Shown: positions 8,579-18,040 of the stretch, piece by piece
Numbering within the stretch: the stretch's first letter is position 1
Layout: each line of letters opens with the position of its first letter
Program-made: the position numbers and the translations under genes
The notes under the pieces: model-generated
Databases searched by the model: none
What the model was told of the DNA's origin: nothing
Seen by the model: only the letters and a program-made list of their open reading frames with translations
From: Streptomyces durocortorensis
GTDB lineage: Bacteria > Actinomycetota > Actinomycetes > Streptomycetales > Streptomycetaceae
Assembly (NCBI RefSeq): GCF_031760065.1
Contig: NZ_CP134500.1
Coordinates: forward strand, 3,162,001 to 3,226,000
Direction: 5' to 3'
Length of the DNA stretch: 64,000 bases

Positions 8579-9784
8579 TCAGCCCGCCCGCAGCGCCATC
8601 GTCATCGCCTCCACCGCCAGCAGCGGCGCCACATTGCGGTCCATCGCCTCCCGGCAGGCGGTCACCGCCTCGATCCTGCGCAGCGTCTGCGCGGGCGTCG
8701 AGGACTCCGCGATCCGCTCCAGGGAGTCCTGCACATCCATGTTGGCAATCGCCAGCTTCGAACCGAACTGGAGCGCCAGCACATCGCGGTAGAACCCGGT
8801 GAGCTCGGTGAGGGCCAGGTCGAGGCTGTCGCGCTGCGTACGCGTCTTGCGGCGCTTCTGCTTGTCCTCCAGCTCCTTCATCGCCCCCGCCGTACCGCGC
8901 GGCATCCGCCCCCCGGCCACCCCGCCGAGCGCCGCCTTCAGGTCCTCGGCCTCCTTGCCGTCTACCTCCTCAGCCAGCTGCTTGGCGTCGTCGGTGGCCG
9001 TGTCGATCAGCTCCTGGGCCGCCTTGAGGCAGCCGCCCACGTCGGCGATCCGCAGCGGGACCTTGAGCACCGCGGCCCGCCGCGCCCGCGCCCGCTCGTC
9101 CGTGGCCAGACGGCGGGCCCGGCCGATGTGACCCTGGGTGGCCCGGGCCGCGGAGTGGGCCTGGGCCGGATCGACGCCGTCGCGGCGGATCAGGACGTCG
9201 GCCACGGCCTCCACCGGCGGGGTGCTCAGGGTCAGATGACGGCAGCGGGAACGGATCGTGGGCAGGACGTCTTCGAGGGAAGGGGCACACAGCATCCAGA
9301 CCGTGCGCGGCGCGGGCTCCTCGACCGCCTTCAGCAGGACGTTGCCCGCGCCCTCGGTGAGGCGGTCGGCGTCCTCCATGACGATGACCTGCCACCGGCC
9401 GACCGCCGGGGAGAGCTGGGCCCGGCGGACCAGGTCGCGGGTCTCCTTCACTCCGATCGAGAGCAGGTCCGTACGGATCACCTGGACGTCGGCGTGCGTA
9501 CCGATCAGGCTCGTGTGGCAGCCGTCGCAGAACCCGCAGCCGGGCTCCCCGCCCAACGCCCGGTCCGGGCTGGTGCACTGGAGCGCGGCGGCGAAGGCCC
9601 GGGCGGCGGTGGACCGCCCGGAACCCGGCGGTCCGGTGAACAGCCAGGCATGGGTCATCTTCGAGCCCTGCTCCAGCGCCTCACCGTCGGAGACGGCCGT
9701 GACCAACGCATCGGCATCCCTGGCGGCAGCGGCGAGCTGTTCCCTCACTCGGTCCTGTCCGACCAGGTCGTCCCATACGGTCAT
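8579..9784 (-). CDS. holB: DNA polymerase III subunit delta'
   Basis: Clamp-loader subunit that helps place the beta sliding clamp on DNA. 401 aa. The N-terminal AAA+ domain has a P-loop GPPGSGRST in which the usual lysine is arginine, as expected for a delta' subunit that does not hydrolyse ATP. A zinc-binding cluster follows (QCTS...GCGFCDGCHTS, four cysteines). Further landmarks are VMEDADRL, LLKAVEEP and the IRSRC sensor. A basic linker (DKQKRRKTRTQR) precedes the collar domain. It lies downstream of the MFS-thymidylate kinase gene but is separated from it by a terminator-like hairpin, so it is probably also transcribed separately. Confidence 0.95.
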   Translation of the reverse strand: MTVWDDLVGQDRVREQLAAAARDADALVTAVSDGEALEQGSKMTHAWLFTGPPGSGRSTAARAFAAALQCTSPDRALGGEPGCGFCDGCHTSLIGTHADVQVIRTDLLSIGVKETRDLVRRAQLSPAVGRWQVIVMEDADRLTEGAGNVLLKAVEEPAPRTVWMLCAPSLEDVLPTIRSRCRHLTLSTPPVEAVADVLIRRDGVDPAQAHSAARATQGHIGRARRLATDERARARRAAVLKVPLRIADVGGCLKAAQELIDTATDDAKQLAEEVDGKEAEDLKAALGGVAGGRMPRGTAGAMKELEDKQKRRKTRTQRDSLDLALTELTGFYRDVLALQFGSKLAIANMDVQDSLERIAESSTPAQTLRRIEAVTACREAMDRNVAPLLAVEAMTMALRAG

Positions 9785-9809
9785 GGGTCACCGCCCTTCC
9801 GGTGGTGTC

Positions 9810-9853
9810 GTGCGGGTGGTGCGGGGACGTGCGGGTGGTGCGGAGACGTGCGG
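9810..9853. repeat. 19-bp tandem repeat, 2.3 copies, upstream of holB
   Basis: Units at 9810-9828 and 9829-9847 differ by one base and a partial third copy follows. The unit starts gtgcgggtggtgcgg. It lies in the 212-bp gap before holB and is probably replication slippage in a non-coding spacer. Confidence 0.8.
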
Positions 9854-9940
9854 CGGCAGCGCCCTGTGCCATCGCCCGTCGGATGCCGTCCCTCGTCTGC
9901 CGTCCCTCGTCGGATTCCATTGTGGGGGACGCCACTGACA

Positions 9941-9981
9941 AGTCCGGCCCGCCCACCCCTCACGGGCGGACGGGCCGGACT
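9941..9981 (-). terminator. Hairpin after the MFS-tmk gene
   Basis: Inverted repeat agtccggcccgccc / gggcgg-ac-gggccggact immediately after the stop of the MFS-tmk gene. GC-rich without a U-tract, as is usual for Streptomyces. Confidence 0.7.
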
Positions 9982-9996
9982 CCGGACAGGCTCGGG

Positions 9997-12900
9997 TCAG
10001 CCGCGCGGACGGCGCCCCCGGCCTCCAGCGGCCCCGTCGCCCTCGTCGTCGTGACCGCCGAGCAGCTCGTCTGCCAGGGTCGGCAGATCGTCCAGCGGAG
10101 TCTCCTCGGCCCAGTCCGGGCGGGGGCGCTTGCGGCGGCCCTGCCGCGTCCGGTCCGAGGCCTCCGCGGCCCGCGGGTCCTCGACCTGCGGCAGTTCCCG
10201 GGTGCGCTCGTTCTCGCTCTCCGCGGGCGAGGGCTCAGGGCTCTCGTCCCGGAAGAAGCCCCTGGGTACCCGGTCGGAGGGCTGTTCCCCCCGCACCGGC
10301 GGCAGCACTGCCGTCTCGTCCGCGTCCCGGGCGTCCCGGGCGCCCGCGTCCGGACGCCGGTCCGTGACGCGCGGCAGCATCGCCGTCTCGTCCTCCCCGG
10401 ATGGGGCCCGGCGGTCGGACGGTGCGCCGCCCTCCGGTCGGGGCGGGTAGGCCGTCGGCACCGGCTGCGTGATCTCGTTCGGGTTCACGATCGGCGTGGG
10501 CACCGTGATCTCGTTCTCCGGCACGGACCGCCCGGAGGAGCCGGAGGAGCCGGAGGAATCCGAAGTACCGGAGGAATCCGAAGTACCGGAGGAACCGAAG
10601 GAACCGGAGGAACCCGAAGCACCAGCGGCCCCGAAAGCCCCGGCAGCCCCCGACCCCGACCCCGCCGGACCGAAGCCCTCCGAGCGCGAAGACGCCTCCC
10701 CACGAGCCGCCTCCGCACGCGCAGCCTCGGCACGAGCCGCCTCGACCCTCGCAGCCTCAGCCCTCGCCGCCTCGACCCGCTCGGCTTCCGCCCGCGCGGC
10801 CTCCGTACGGGCCGCCGCCTCCTCCTCGGCACGGCGGCGGGCCTCCTCGGCTCGCAGCAGGGCTTCCTCGGCCTTGCGCTGCTTCTCCAGCCGCTGCGCC
10901 TCGGCCTCCCTGCGGAGCCGCGCCTCCTCCTCGGCCTGCTTGCGCAGGCGTTCCTGCTCGGCCTCGCGGACCCGCTCCTCGGCCTCCAGCCGGAGCCGGT
11001 CCTCCTCGGCACGGCGGCGGGCCTCCTCGGCGCGCTGCCGGGCCTCTTCCGCCTGGCGTTCGGCCTCGCGGCGGCGGGCCTCCTCCAGCTCGCGCTGCTT
11101 GCGCTCCTCCTCCTCGGCGCGCAGCCGGGCGAGCTGCTCCTGGCGCTCCTTCTCCAGGCGCTCCTCCTCGGCCTTGCGGGCAGCCTCTTCCTCCGCCTTG
11201 CGCCGGGCCTCCTCCTCGGCCGCCCTCCGCGCCTCCTCGATGGCCTCGATCTCGGCCTCGGAGAGCGGGAGAACCTGGTCGAGCCGGTGACGTACGACCG
11301 TGGTGATCGACTCCGGTTCCTGCCCGGCGTCCACCACCAGGTAACGCGTCGGGTCGGCCGCGGCCAGGGTCAGGAACCCGGACCGTACGCGCTCGTGGAA
11401 CTCGACCGGCTCCGACTCCAGCCGGTCCGGCGCCTCCGTGAACCGCTCTCGCGCGGTGGCCGGGTCGACGTCCAGCAGCACCGTCAGATGCGGTACGAGG
11501 CCGCTCGTCGCCCACCGCGAGATCCGCGCGATCTCGGTGGGGGCCAGGTCCCGGCCCGCGCCCTGGTAGGCGACGGACGAGTCGATGTAGCGGTCGGAGA
11601 TGACGATCGCGCCGCGCTCCAGGGCCGGGCGGACGACGGAGTCGACGTGCTCGGCGCGGTCGGCGGCGTACAGCAGGGCCTCGGCCCGGTTGGAGAGACC
11701 GGCGGAGGACACGTCCAGCAGGATCGACCGCAGCCGCTTTCCGACCGGGGTGGCCCCGGGCTCGCGGGTGACGACGACCTCGTGGCCCTTGGCCCGGATC
11801 CACTCGGCGAGCGCCTCGACCTGGGTGGACTTGCCCGCTCCGTCACCGCCCTCCAGGGCGAGGAAGAAGCCTGTGGCGGCGGGCGCGACGGCCGGTTCGC
11901 CGCCACGCAGCGCCTCGCTCAGATCCCGGCGCAGCGGCACGCCCGACCGGTCGTCCGTCTTGGCGAGGACGACGGCGGCGACGGGCAGCAGCAGCGCGCC
12001 GAGCAGCATCAGGGTGAAGGCGGCCCCGCCGTGGGCGAAAACGAAGTCGCCCGCGACCAGGCGGTGCTGTCCGATCGCCGCGGCCAGCAGCGGCCCCGCG
12101 ACCGCGCCGAGCGCGACGAGCACCCGGACGACGGCCTGGAGGTGATCGGTCGTCCGGGCCTGCCGGAACGCCTCGGTCTCCTGGTCGATCAGGGTGTGCC
12201 CGGTGTTCGCGGCGACCCCGGCGGCGTAACCGGCGAGCAGCGCGATAGCGATCCCGGTCGCCGTGTCCGGCACCAGGCCGAGCGCGAGGAGCGCCAGGCC
12301 GGTGACGGCGATGGCCAGCGCCAGCAGGCGGCGGCGCGACAGGGTAGGCAGGACGTGGCGCGCGGTGCGGATACCGAGGGCGCTGCCGCCGGTCAGGCCG
12401 AGGATCAGCAGCGCGAACGTGACGGGCCCGCCGCCGAGGTCGTAGGCGTGCAGTACGGATACGGCCGCGGCCGCGGCGACGGCTCCGGCCACGGCGGCGC
12501 AGGCGGCCACCAGCAGCGGAACGGCGCCGGTGCGGCCCTTGTCGGGCCCGTTGCCGGTGGCGGGGCGGCGCAGGCCCTCCAGAGGGGAGCGCGGCCGGGG
12601 CGTCTGGGTGGCCGGGAACTCCAGGAAGTACAGGGTGGAGATGGAGGCGGAGAAAAGCCCGGCCGCGACATACGACCCCAGAGCCGCCTGGTGGAAGGAG
12701 AACCACTCCAGACCCGAGCCGAGGAGGTTGCCGATCAGCGTGGCGGCCAGCAGGACCGCCGCGGCAGCGGGCAGCGCGAGGAAGTTCGTTCGGAGGGACA
12801 GCCTGCGCAGGGCGTCGTGATGGTCGGGCAGCGGGCGTACCGCGGCGCCTTCGAGGGGCGGGGCGGGGAGCAGTGCCGGGGCGGCGCTCTCCTTGGCCAC

Positions 12901-13389
12901 GGCCCACAGGCGCTCGGCCGCGCCGCTCACGAAGACGGTGATGAGGACCATCATGAGCGCCTTGTCGGGCATCCAGTCGATCCACAGCGGGGCGATGACC
13001 AGGAGCACCAGGCGCAGCCCGTCGACCCCGATCATCAGCCATCGCCGGTCCAGCTTGCCGCCGGGCACCGTGAGCGAGGTCAGGGGCCCCAGGAGTACGG
13101 CTCCGAAGAGCAGGGTGGAAAGGATCCGGACGCCGAACACGGCGGCGACGGCGAAGGCCACCCCGCGGTATCCGGCCCCGAATGAGCCCTCAAGGACCGC
13201 CGCTTGCAGCGACAGCAGCACCAGCACGAGAAGGGCGAGTGCATCGCCGATACCGCCGACGAGCTGGGCGCTCCACAACCGCTTCAGCGGGGGAACACGC
13301 AACAGGGCTCGTACGGCGCGCTCGCGTGAGTCTGCGGCAAGTGTGTCGGAGGTGGGGCTCACGACCGTTGGCTGCTCGGCTCGCGTCAT
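9997..13389 (-). CDS. tmk: MFS-like membrane protein fused to thymidylate kinase with coiled-coil tail
   Basis: Makes dTDP from dTMP and ATP, probably at the membrane. 1130 aa, against about 210 for free-standing Tmk. Residues about 30-480 form an MFS-type integral membrane domain. About 503-710 is a full thymidylate kinase: P-loop LEGGDGAGKST, REPG motif and DRY in SDRYIDSS. About 711-900 is an Arg/Glu/Ala coiled coil. About 900-1130 is disordered, Ser/Gly-rich, with two DETA(M/V)LP motifs. It is the only thymidylate kinase in the window. The start looks leaderless: TAGGCT at 13401-13396, then six bases, then ATG. This fusion is a known Streptomyces arrangement; what the transporter part moves is unknown. 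Confidence 0.9.
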   Translation of the reverse strand: MTRAEQPTVVSPTSDTLAADSRERAVRALLRVPPLKRLWSAQLVGGIGDALALLVLVLLSLQAAVLEGSFGAGYRGVAFAVAAVFGVRILSTLLFGAVLLGPLTSLTVPGGKLDRRWLMIGVDGLRLVLLVIAPLWIDWMPDKALMMVLITVFVSGAAERLWAVAKESAAPALLPAPPLEGAAVRPLPDHHDALRRLSLRTNFLALPAAAAVLLAATLIGNLLGSGLEWFSFHQAALGSYVAAGLFSASISTLYFLEFPATQTPRPRSPLEGLRRPATGNGPDKGRTGAVPLLVAACAAVAGAVAAAAAVSVLHAYDLGGGPVTFALLILGLTGGSALGIRTARHVLPTLSRRRLLALAIAVTGLALLALGLVPDTATGIAIALLAGYAAGVAANTGHTLIDQETEAFRQARTTDHLQAVVRVLVALGAVAGPLLAAAIGQHRLVAGDFVFAHGGAAFTLMLLGALLLPVAAVVLAKTDDRSGVPLRRDLSEALRGGEPAVAPAATGFFLALEGGDGAGKSTQVEALAEWIRAKGHEVVVTREPGATPVGKRLRSILLDVSSAGLSNRAEALLYAADRAEHVDSVVRPALERGAIVISDRYIDSSVAYQGAGRDLAPTEIARISRWATSGLVPHLTVLLDVDPATARERFTEAPDRLESEPVEFHERVRSGFLTLAAADPTRYLVVDAGQEPESITTVVRHRLDQVLPLSEAEIEAIEEARRAAEEEARRKAEEEAARKAEEERLEKERQEQLARLRAEEEERKQRELEEARRREAERQAEEARQRAEEARRRAEEDRLRLEAEERVREAEQERLRKQAEEEARLRREAEAQRLEKQRKAEEALLRAEEARRRAEEEAAARTEAARAEAERVEAARAEAARVEAARAEAARAEAARGEASSRSEGFGPAGSGSGAAGAFGAAGASGSSGSFGSSGTSDSSGTSDSSGSSGSSGRSVPENEITVPTPIVNPNEITQPVPTAYPPRPEGGAPSDRRAPSGEDETAMLPRVTDRRPDAGARDARDADETAVLPPVRGEQPSDRVPRGFFRDESPEPSPAESENERTRELPQVEDPRAAEASDRTRQGRRKRPRPDWAEETPLDDLPTLADELLGGHDDEGDGAAGGRGRRPRG

Positions 13390-13486
13390 CCGCCCAGCCT
13401 ATCGGCAGTGGCGCGGTGACTGTCGGCCCGTCCGAACATACGGTCGCAGACGGCTTCCGGCCACGCTGGTCCCCGGCCTCCGACGC

Positions 13487-13526
13487 ACCGCCGCCCGGCA
13501 CCTGCGGTGAGGTGCCGGGCGGCGGT
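13487..13526 (-). terminator. Strong hairpin downstream of topA
   Basis: A perfect 17-bp inverted repeat (13487-13503 with 13510-13526, 6-nt loop) about 100 bp past the topA stop. It is the likely topA terminator and also insulates the next gene. Confidence 0.75.
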
Positions 13527-13556
13527 GGCGGTGCGCGTGCCCGATACCGGTGTGCG

Positions 13557-13622
13557 GTGACGCGTGTGCGCTGCCGGTGCGGGTGTGACGTGACGCGTGT
13601 GCGGTGACGGTGCGGGTGTGAC
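13557..13622. repeat. Two tandem 33-bp GTG-rich units
   Basis: Units 13557-13589 and 13590-13622 share starts (gtgacgcgtgtgcg) and ends (ggtgcgggtgtgac). They lie between the topA stop and its terminator. Non-coding; probable slippage product. Confidence 0.7.
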
Positions 13623-13629
13623 GGGCCTG

Positions 13630-16521
13630 TCAGTCGTCCGACGGAGCGGTGGAAGAGGCCGAGGCCGTCTTCTTCGCCGTCGTCTTCTTGGCGGCCGTCT
13701 TGGTGGCCGTCGCCTTCTTGGCCGTCGTCTTCTTCGCCGCGGTCTTCTTCGCGGCCGTGGTCTTGGCGGCCGTGGTCTTATTCGCGGCCGTCTTCTTGGC
13801 CGTCGCCTTCTTCGCCGGGGCCTTCTTCGCCGTCTTCTTCTTGGCGGGCCCCTTGGCGCGCTTCTCGGCGAGCAGCTCGTAGCCGCGCTCCGGCGTGATC
13901 TCCTCAACGCTGTCGCCGGTCCGCAGGGTGGCGTTGATCTCGCCGTCGGTGACGTACGCGCCGAAACGGCCGTCCTTCACCACGACCGGCGAACCGCTGA
14001 CCGGGTCGGTGCCCAGCTCCTTCAGCGGCGGCTTGGCGGCGGCCCGGCCGCGCTGCTTGGGCTGGGCGTAGATCGCGAGGGCCTCTTCGAGGGTGATGTC
14101 GAAGAGCTGGTCCTCGGAGGTGAGCGACCGGGAGTCGGTGCCCTTCTTCAGATACGGGCCGTAGCGGCCGTTCTGCGCGGTGATCTCGACGCCCTCGGCG
14201 TCCTCGCCGACGACGCGCGGCAGCGACATCAGCTTGAGGGCGTCGGCGAGGGTGACCGTGTCGAGGGACATGGACTTGAAGAGGGAGGCGGTCCGCGGCT
14301 TCACCGCGTTCTTGCCGGTCTTCGGCGTCCCCTCGGGCAGCACCTCGGTGACGTACGGACCGTAGCGCCCGTCCTTGGCGATGATCTGGTTGCCGCTGAC
14401 CGGGTCGGCGCCCAGCTCGAAGTCGCCGCTGGGCTTGGCCAGCAGCTCTTCCGCGAGCTCGACGGTCAGCTCGTCGGGGGCCAGGTCCTCGGGGACGTCG
14501 GCGCGCTGGTGGCCCTCGGCGTCCTTCTCACCGCGCTCGATGTACGGGCCGTAGCGGCCGACGCGGAGCTTGATGTCGTTGCCGACCGGGAAGGAGGAGA
14601 TCTCCCGGGCGTCGATCGCGCCGAGGTCGGTGACCAGCTCCTTCAGGCCCCCGAGGTGGTCGCCGTCGCCGTTGCCCGCGTCGGAGGCCGCACCGGCACC
14701 GGAGGTGTCGTCACCGGGCTGCGCCCCGAAGTAGAAACGCTTCAGCCACGGCACGGACTGGGCCTCGCCGCGTGCGATGCGGTCGAGGTCGTCCTCCATC
14801 CGGGCGGTGAAGTCGTAGTCGACGAGCCGGCCGAAGTGCTTCTCCAGCAGGTTGACCACAGCGAAGGACAGGAAGGACGGGACGAGCGCGGTGCCCTTCT
14901 TGAAGACGTAGCCGCGGTCCAGGATGGTCCCGATGATCGAGGCGTACGTCGACGGGCGGCCGATCTCGCGCTCTTCCAGCTCCTTGACCAGCGAGGCCTC
15001 GGTGTAGCGGGCCGGGGGCTTGGTGGCGTGCCCGTCGACCGTGACCTCGTCGGCGGACAGCGCGTCGCCCTCGGCGACCTGCGGCAGCCGCCGCTCGCGG
15101 TCGTCCAGCTCGGCGTTCGGGTCGTCAGCGCCCTCGACGTACGCCTTCATGAAGCCGTGGAAGGTGATCGTCTTGCCGGAGGCGGAGAACTCGGCGTCCC
15201 GGCCGTCGCTCGCCCGGCCGCCGATCTTGACGGTGACGGAGTTGCCGGTCGCGTCCTTCATCTGGGAGGCGACGGTCCGCTTCCAGATCAGCTCGTAGAG
15301 CCGGAACTGGTCACCGGTGAGCCCGGTCTCGGCAGGCGTGCGGAAGCGGTCGCCGGAGGGGCGGATCGCTTCGTGCGCTTCCTGCGCGTTCTTGACCTTG
15401 CCCGCGTACGTACGCGGCTTCTCGGGGAGGTAGTTCGCCCCGTACAGCTGCGTGACCTGGGCCCGGGCCGCGGAGACCGCGGTGTCCGAGAGGGTGGTGG
15501 AGTCCGTACGCATATAGGTGATGAAGCCGTTCTCGTACAGCTTCTGCGCCACCTGCATGGTCGCCTTCGCCCCGAAGCCCAGCTTGCGGCTCGCCTCCTG
15601 CTGGAGGGTCGTGGTCCGGAAGGGGGCGTACGGGGAACGGCGGTACGGCTTCGACTCGACGGACCGGACCGCGAAGGAGGAGTCGGCGAGCGCGGCGGCC
15701 AGGGCGCGGGCGTTCGCCTCGTCCAGGTGCAGGGTCTGGGCGGACCCTGCCTTCAGCTGACCGTCGGGGCCGAAGTCACGGCCCTGGGCGATCCGGCGGC
15801 CGTCGACCGCGCTGAGGCGGGCGGTGAGCGTCGAGGGATCGGAGGCGTCACCGGTACGGCCGGTGGCGAAGGTGCCGGTGAGGTCCCAGTACTCGGCGGA
15901 GCGGAAGGCGATGCGCTCGCGCTCCCGCTCGACGACGAGGCGGGTGGCGACGGACTGCACACGGCCCGCCGAGAGCCGCGGCATGACCTTCTTCCACAGG
16001 ACCGGCGAGACCTCGTAGCCGTAGAGGCGGTCGAGGATACGGCGGGTCTCCTGGGCGTCGACCATGCGCTGGTTGAGCTCGCGCGGGTTGGCGACGGCGG
16101 CCCTGATCGCGTCCTTGGTGATCTCGTGGAAGACCATCCGGTGGACCGGGACCTTGGGCCTCAGCACTTCCTGGAGGTGCCACGCGATGGCTTCGCCCTC
16201 GCGGTCCTCATCGGTGGCGAGGAAGAGTTCGTCGGACTCGGCCAGCAGCTGCTTCAGCTTCCTGACCTGGGCCTTCTTGTCGGCGTTGACGACGTAGATG
16301 GGCTGGAAGTCATGTTCGACGTCCACCCCGAGGCGGCGTACCTCGCCGGTGTACTCGTCCGGGACCTCGGCCGCGCCGTTCGGGAGGTCGCGGATGTGCC
16401 CGACGCTCGCCTCGACGACGTATCCGGGGCCGAGATAGCCCTTGATCGTCTTCGCCTTGGCAGGCGACTCGACGATGACGAGTCGGCGGCCGCCCTGTGC
16501 GGTCTCGCTGGTCGGGGACAA
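13630..16521 (-). CDS. topA: DNA topoisomerase I (type IA)
   Basis: Relaxes negative supercoils. The start is taken as TTG at 16521 (LSPTSETAQGGRRLVIVESP), preceded by ggagag, giving 963 aa; an ATG at 16614 exists but adds a low-complexity leader. The TOPRIM domain begins VIVESPAKAKTIKGYLG. The active-site Tyr is in GFITYMRTDSTTLS. Instead of zinc fingers, the C-terminal part has four GRYGPY-type repeats (GRYGPYIERG, GRYGPYVTE, GRYGPYLKKG, GRFGAYVTDG), then about 70 residues of Lys/Ala/Thr repeats. Known: in Streptomyces this lysine tail increases processivity and DNA binding. All key residues are present. Confidence 0.97.
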   Translation of the reverse strand: MSPTSETAQGGRRLVIVESPAKAKTIKGYLGPGYVVEASVGHIRDLPNGAAEVPDEYTGEVRRLGVDVEHDFQPIYVVNADKKAQVRKLKQLLAESDELFLATDEDREGEAIAWHLQEVLRPKVPVHRMVFHEITKDAIRAAVANPRELNQRMVDAQETRRILDRLYGYEVSPVLWKKVMPRLSAGRVQSVATRLVVERERERIAFRSAEYWDLTGTFATGRTGDASDPSTLTARLSAVDGRRIAQGRDFGPDGQLKAGSAQTLHLDEANARALAAALADSSFAVRSVESKPYRRSPYAPFRTTTLQQEASRKLGFGAKATMQVAQKLYENGFITYMRTDSTTLSDTAVSAARAQVTQLYGANYLPEKPRTYAGKVKNAQEAHEAIRPSGDRFRTPAETGLTGDQFRLYELIWKRTVASQMKDATGNSVTVKIGGRASDGRDAEFSASGKTITFHGFMKAYVEGADDPNAELDDRERRLPQVAEGDALSADEVTVDGHATKPPARYTEASLVKELEEREIGRPSTYASIIGTILDRGYVFKKGTALVPSFLSFAVVNLLEKHFGRLVDYDFTARMEDDLDRIARGEAQSVPWLKRFYFGAQPGDDTSGAGAASDAGNGDGDHLGGLKELVTDLGAIDAREISSFPVGNDIKLRVGRYGPYIERGEKDAEGHQRADVPEDLAPDELTVELAEELLAKPSGDFELGADPVSGNQIIAKDGRYGPYVTEVLPEGTPKTGKNAVKPRTASLFKSMSLDTVTLADALKLMSLPRVVGEDAEGVEITAQNGRYGPYLKKGTDSRSLTSEDQLFDITLEEALAIYAQPKQRGRAAAKPPLKELGTDPVSGSPVVVKDGRFGAYVTDGEINATLRTGDSVEEITPERGYELLAEKRAKGPAKKKTAKKAPAKKATAKKTAANKTTAAKTTAAKKTAAKKTTAKKATATKTAAKKTTAKKTASASSTAPSDD

Positions 16522-16801
16522 CTTCGCTCTTCTCTCCGGTCGACGCTCGATGGGCATCCGGGCAGCGTCGAGACGCTGCCTGCGGTGCTGTCGCTGCGGA
16601 GTGTGACGGTACAACCCGCCCCCGTGTCAAACGGCAAAAGCCCGCAACGGCCACTCGAACGGTAACCCGACTTCCGCCATTCCTGCCGCCCGGACCGTCG
16701 GGTCCGCGCCGCGCGAAGCCCTGACCTACGTGTTTCCGGAGGCGGTACCGGTACCCCCCGGGCGGCCCACCGCCCCGGGCGCGCCCCGCCGGGGGCGGGG
16801 A

Positions 16802-16999
16802 TCAGACCAGCGTGAAGCACCACACGCCGAGGGCGAGGAAAACTACGCCGAAGAGCGTCGTGAGTGCGGTGGAGGCGACGGGGCTCACACCGTGCGCAAC
16901 CGGCGCGCGATGCAGAACGCGCGCCCCTGTCCAGATGAGGAGGGCGGCACCGAACAGCGTCAGGGCCGTCCCGGCGAAGACTGCTGAGACGCTCTCCAT
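16802..16999 (-). CDS. Small two-helix membrane protein
   Basis: 65 aa, starting MESVSAVFAGTALTLFG. Chosen over a 140-aa frame because gagggg lies six bases before this ATG and the upstream part is Arg-rich and unlike a protein. Two hydrophobic segments (about residues 5-25 and 43-63) are joined by a short basic loop. I do not recognise a family. A small membrane protein is known at this position in Streptomyces. Confidence 0.65.
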   Translation of the reverse strand: MESVSAVFAGTALTLFGAALLIWTGARVLHRAPVAHGVSPVASTALTTLFGVVFLALGVWCFTLV

Positions 17000-17227
17000 G
17001 TCGTTCCCCTCGTCATGCCCCTCGGCTGTCGTGACCGTCCCGGGGAGGCTGCCACCCCGGGACATCGCCCACACGAACCCCGGGTGAACAGCACTCCCCC
17101 GCCGCACGACGCACCGACGCCTTCGCCCGAGCGGCGCACCCCTATGGCCCCCCATGGCCCTCGCCGGCCTGGCGGTCGCGTCCTGGCCTGGCGGTCGCAC
17201 CCGGGCCTGGCGGTCGCGTCGCATACG

Positions 17228-18040
17228 TCACATGACGTCGAGGGTCGCGCGCCGTCGGCTGCCCCGCTCGAAGGCCGCCGGAAGGAGCACGGCGAGCAGC
17301 CCGTACCCGGCGCCGACCAGCAGCTCGGTCCCGAGCAGCCCCCCGTTGAGGCGGCCGCCCGCGGCTAGCGCGCGGGCGGCCTCCACGGCATGGGTGAGCG
17401 GCAGTACGTCGCCCGTCGCCCGCATCCAGCCGGGGAGCACCTCACGCGGCACGTTCGCCCCGGTGAGCAGGAACAGCAGGGATCCGGCCACGTTGGAGAC
17501 CAGGAAGACGTCCCGGAAGTGCAGCCCGAGCGCACCCAGCGCCAGCCCGAACGCCGAGCACCCGGCGGCGGCCGCGACGAGCACCGCCCCGAGCCCCGGC
17601 AGAGCACCGACCGGAATCCGCAGGCCGAGCAGGAGCGAAGCGGCGGAGAGGGTGAAGACGCTGATGAGGAGTCCGTAGAGGACATAGGGAAGGGCCCGGC
17701 CGATCCAGAGCGGAGCCCGGTGGCGGGGGCTGAGAAGCACCGCTCCCAGGGTCCCGTACCGGCACTCGTTGGAGAGCGCCATCGTGCCGCCGTGGAAACA
17801 CGCGGTGGAGGCGGCGAGCACCGTGTTGCCCAGCAGATAGAAGTGGTCGTCGGCCACCTGGAGCTGACGTCCAAGGAATACAAAGCAGCGGAGCTGGAGC
17901 AGCGACCCGACCAGCAGGGTGCCGATGAACATGGGCGGGGTCGTCCAGTTGAACAGGGCGCGATACGAGATGGCTCCGACGACGAGGCGGCGCAGGGTAC
18001 GGAGGGTGGCGGGCATACGGCGGCTCCTGGCCATCGTCAT
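17228..18040 (-). CDS. ABC-2 type transporter permease
   Basis: 270 aa with about six hydrophobic segments and the C-terminal pattern LTHAVEAARAL typical of DrrB/NodJ-like ABC-2 permeases. It would form the membrane channel of an efflux or export ABC transporter. The ATG overlaps by one base the stop of the degenerate permease upstream. Normally such a permease needs an ATPase, but the ATPase gene upstream keeps only its C-terminus, so this intact-looking gene may be an orphan or depend on another ATPase. Substrate unknown. Confidence 0.8.
   Translation of the reverse strand: MTMARSRRMPATLRTLRRLVVGAISYRALFNWTTPPMFIGTLLVGSLLQLRCFVFLGRQLQVADDHFYLLGNTVLAASTACFHGGTMALSNECRYGTLGAVLLSPRHRAPLWIGRALPYVLYGLLISVFTLSAASLLLGLRIPVGALPGLGAVLVAAAAGCSAFGLALGALGLHFRDVFLVSNVAGSLLFLLTGANVPREVLPGWMRATGDVLPLTHAVEAARALAAGGRLNGGLLGTELLVGAGYGLLAVLLPAAFERGSRRRATLDVM

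Noticed and set aside
9810..9853. Iterons of a replication origin
   Set aside because: Only 2.3 short GC-rich copies, no AT-rich region and no replication initiator gene beside them.
9802..13185. 1127-codon plus-strand open frame opposite the MFS-tmk gene
   Set aside because: Mirror of the coding strand, which has all kinase motifs; no ribosome site and no domain in this frame.
13597..16665. 1022-codon plus-strand open frame opposite topA
   Set aside because: Antisense shadow; topA is unambiguous.
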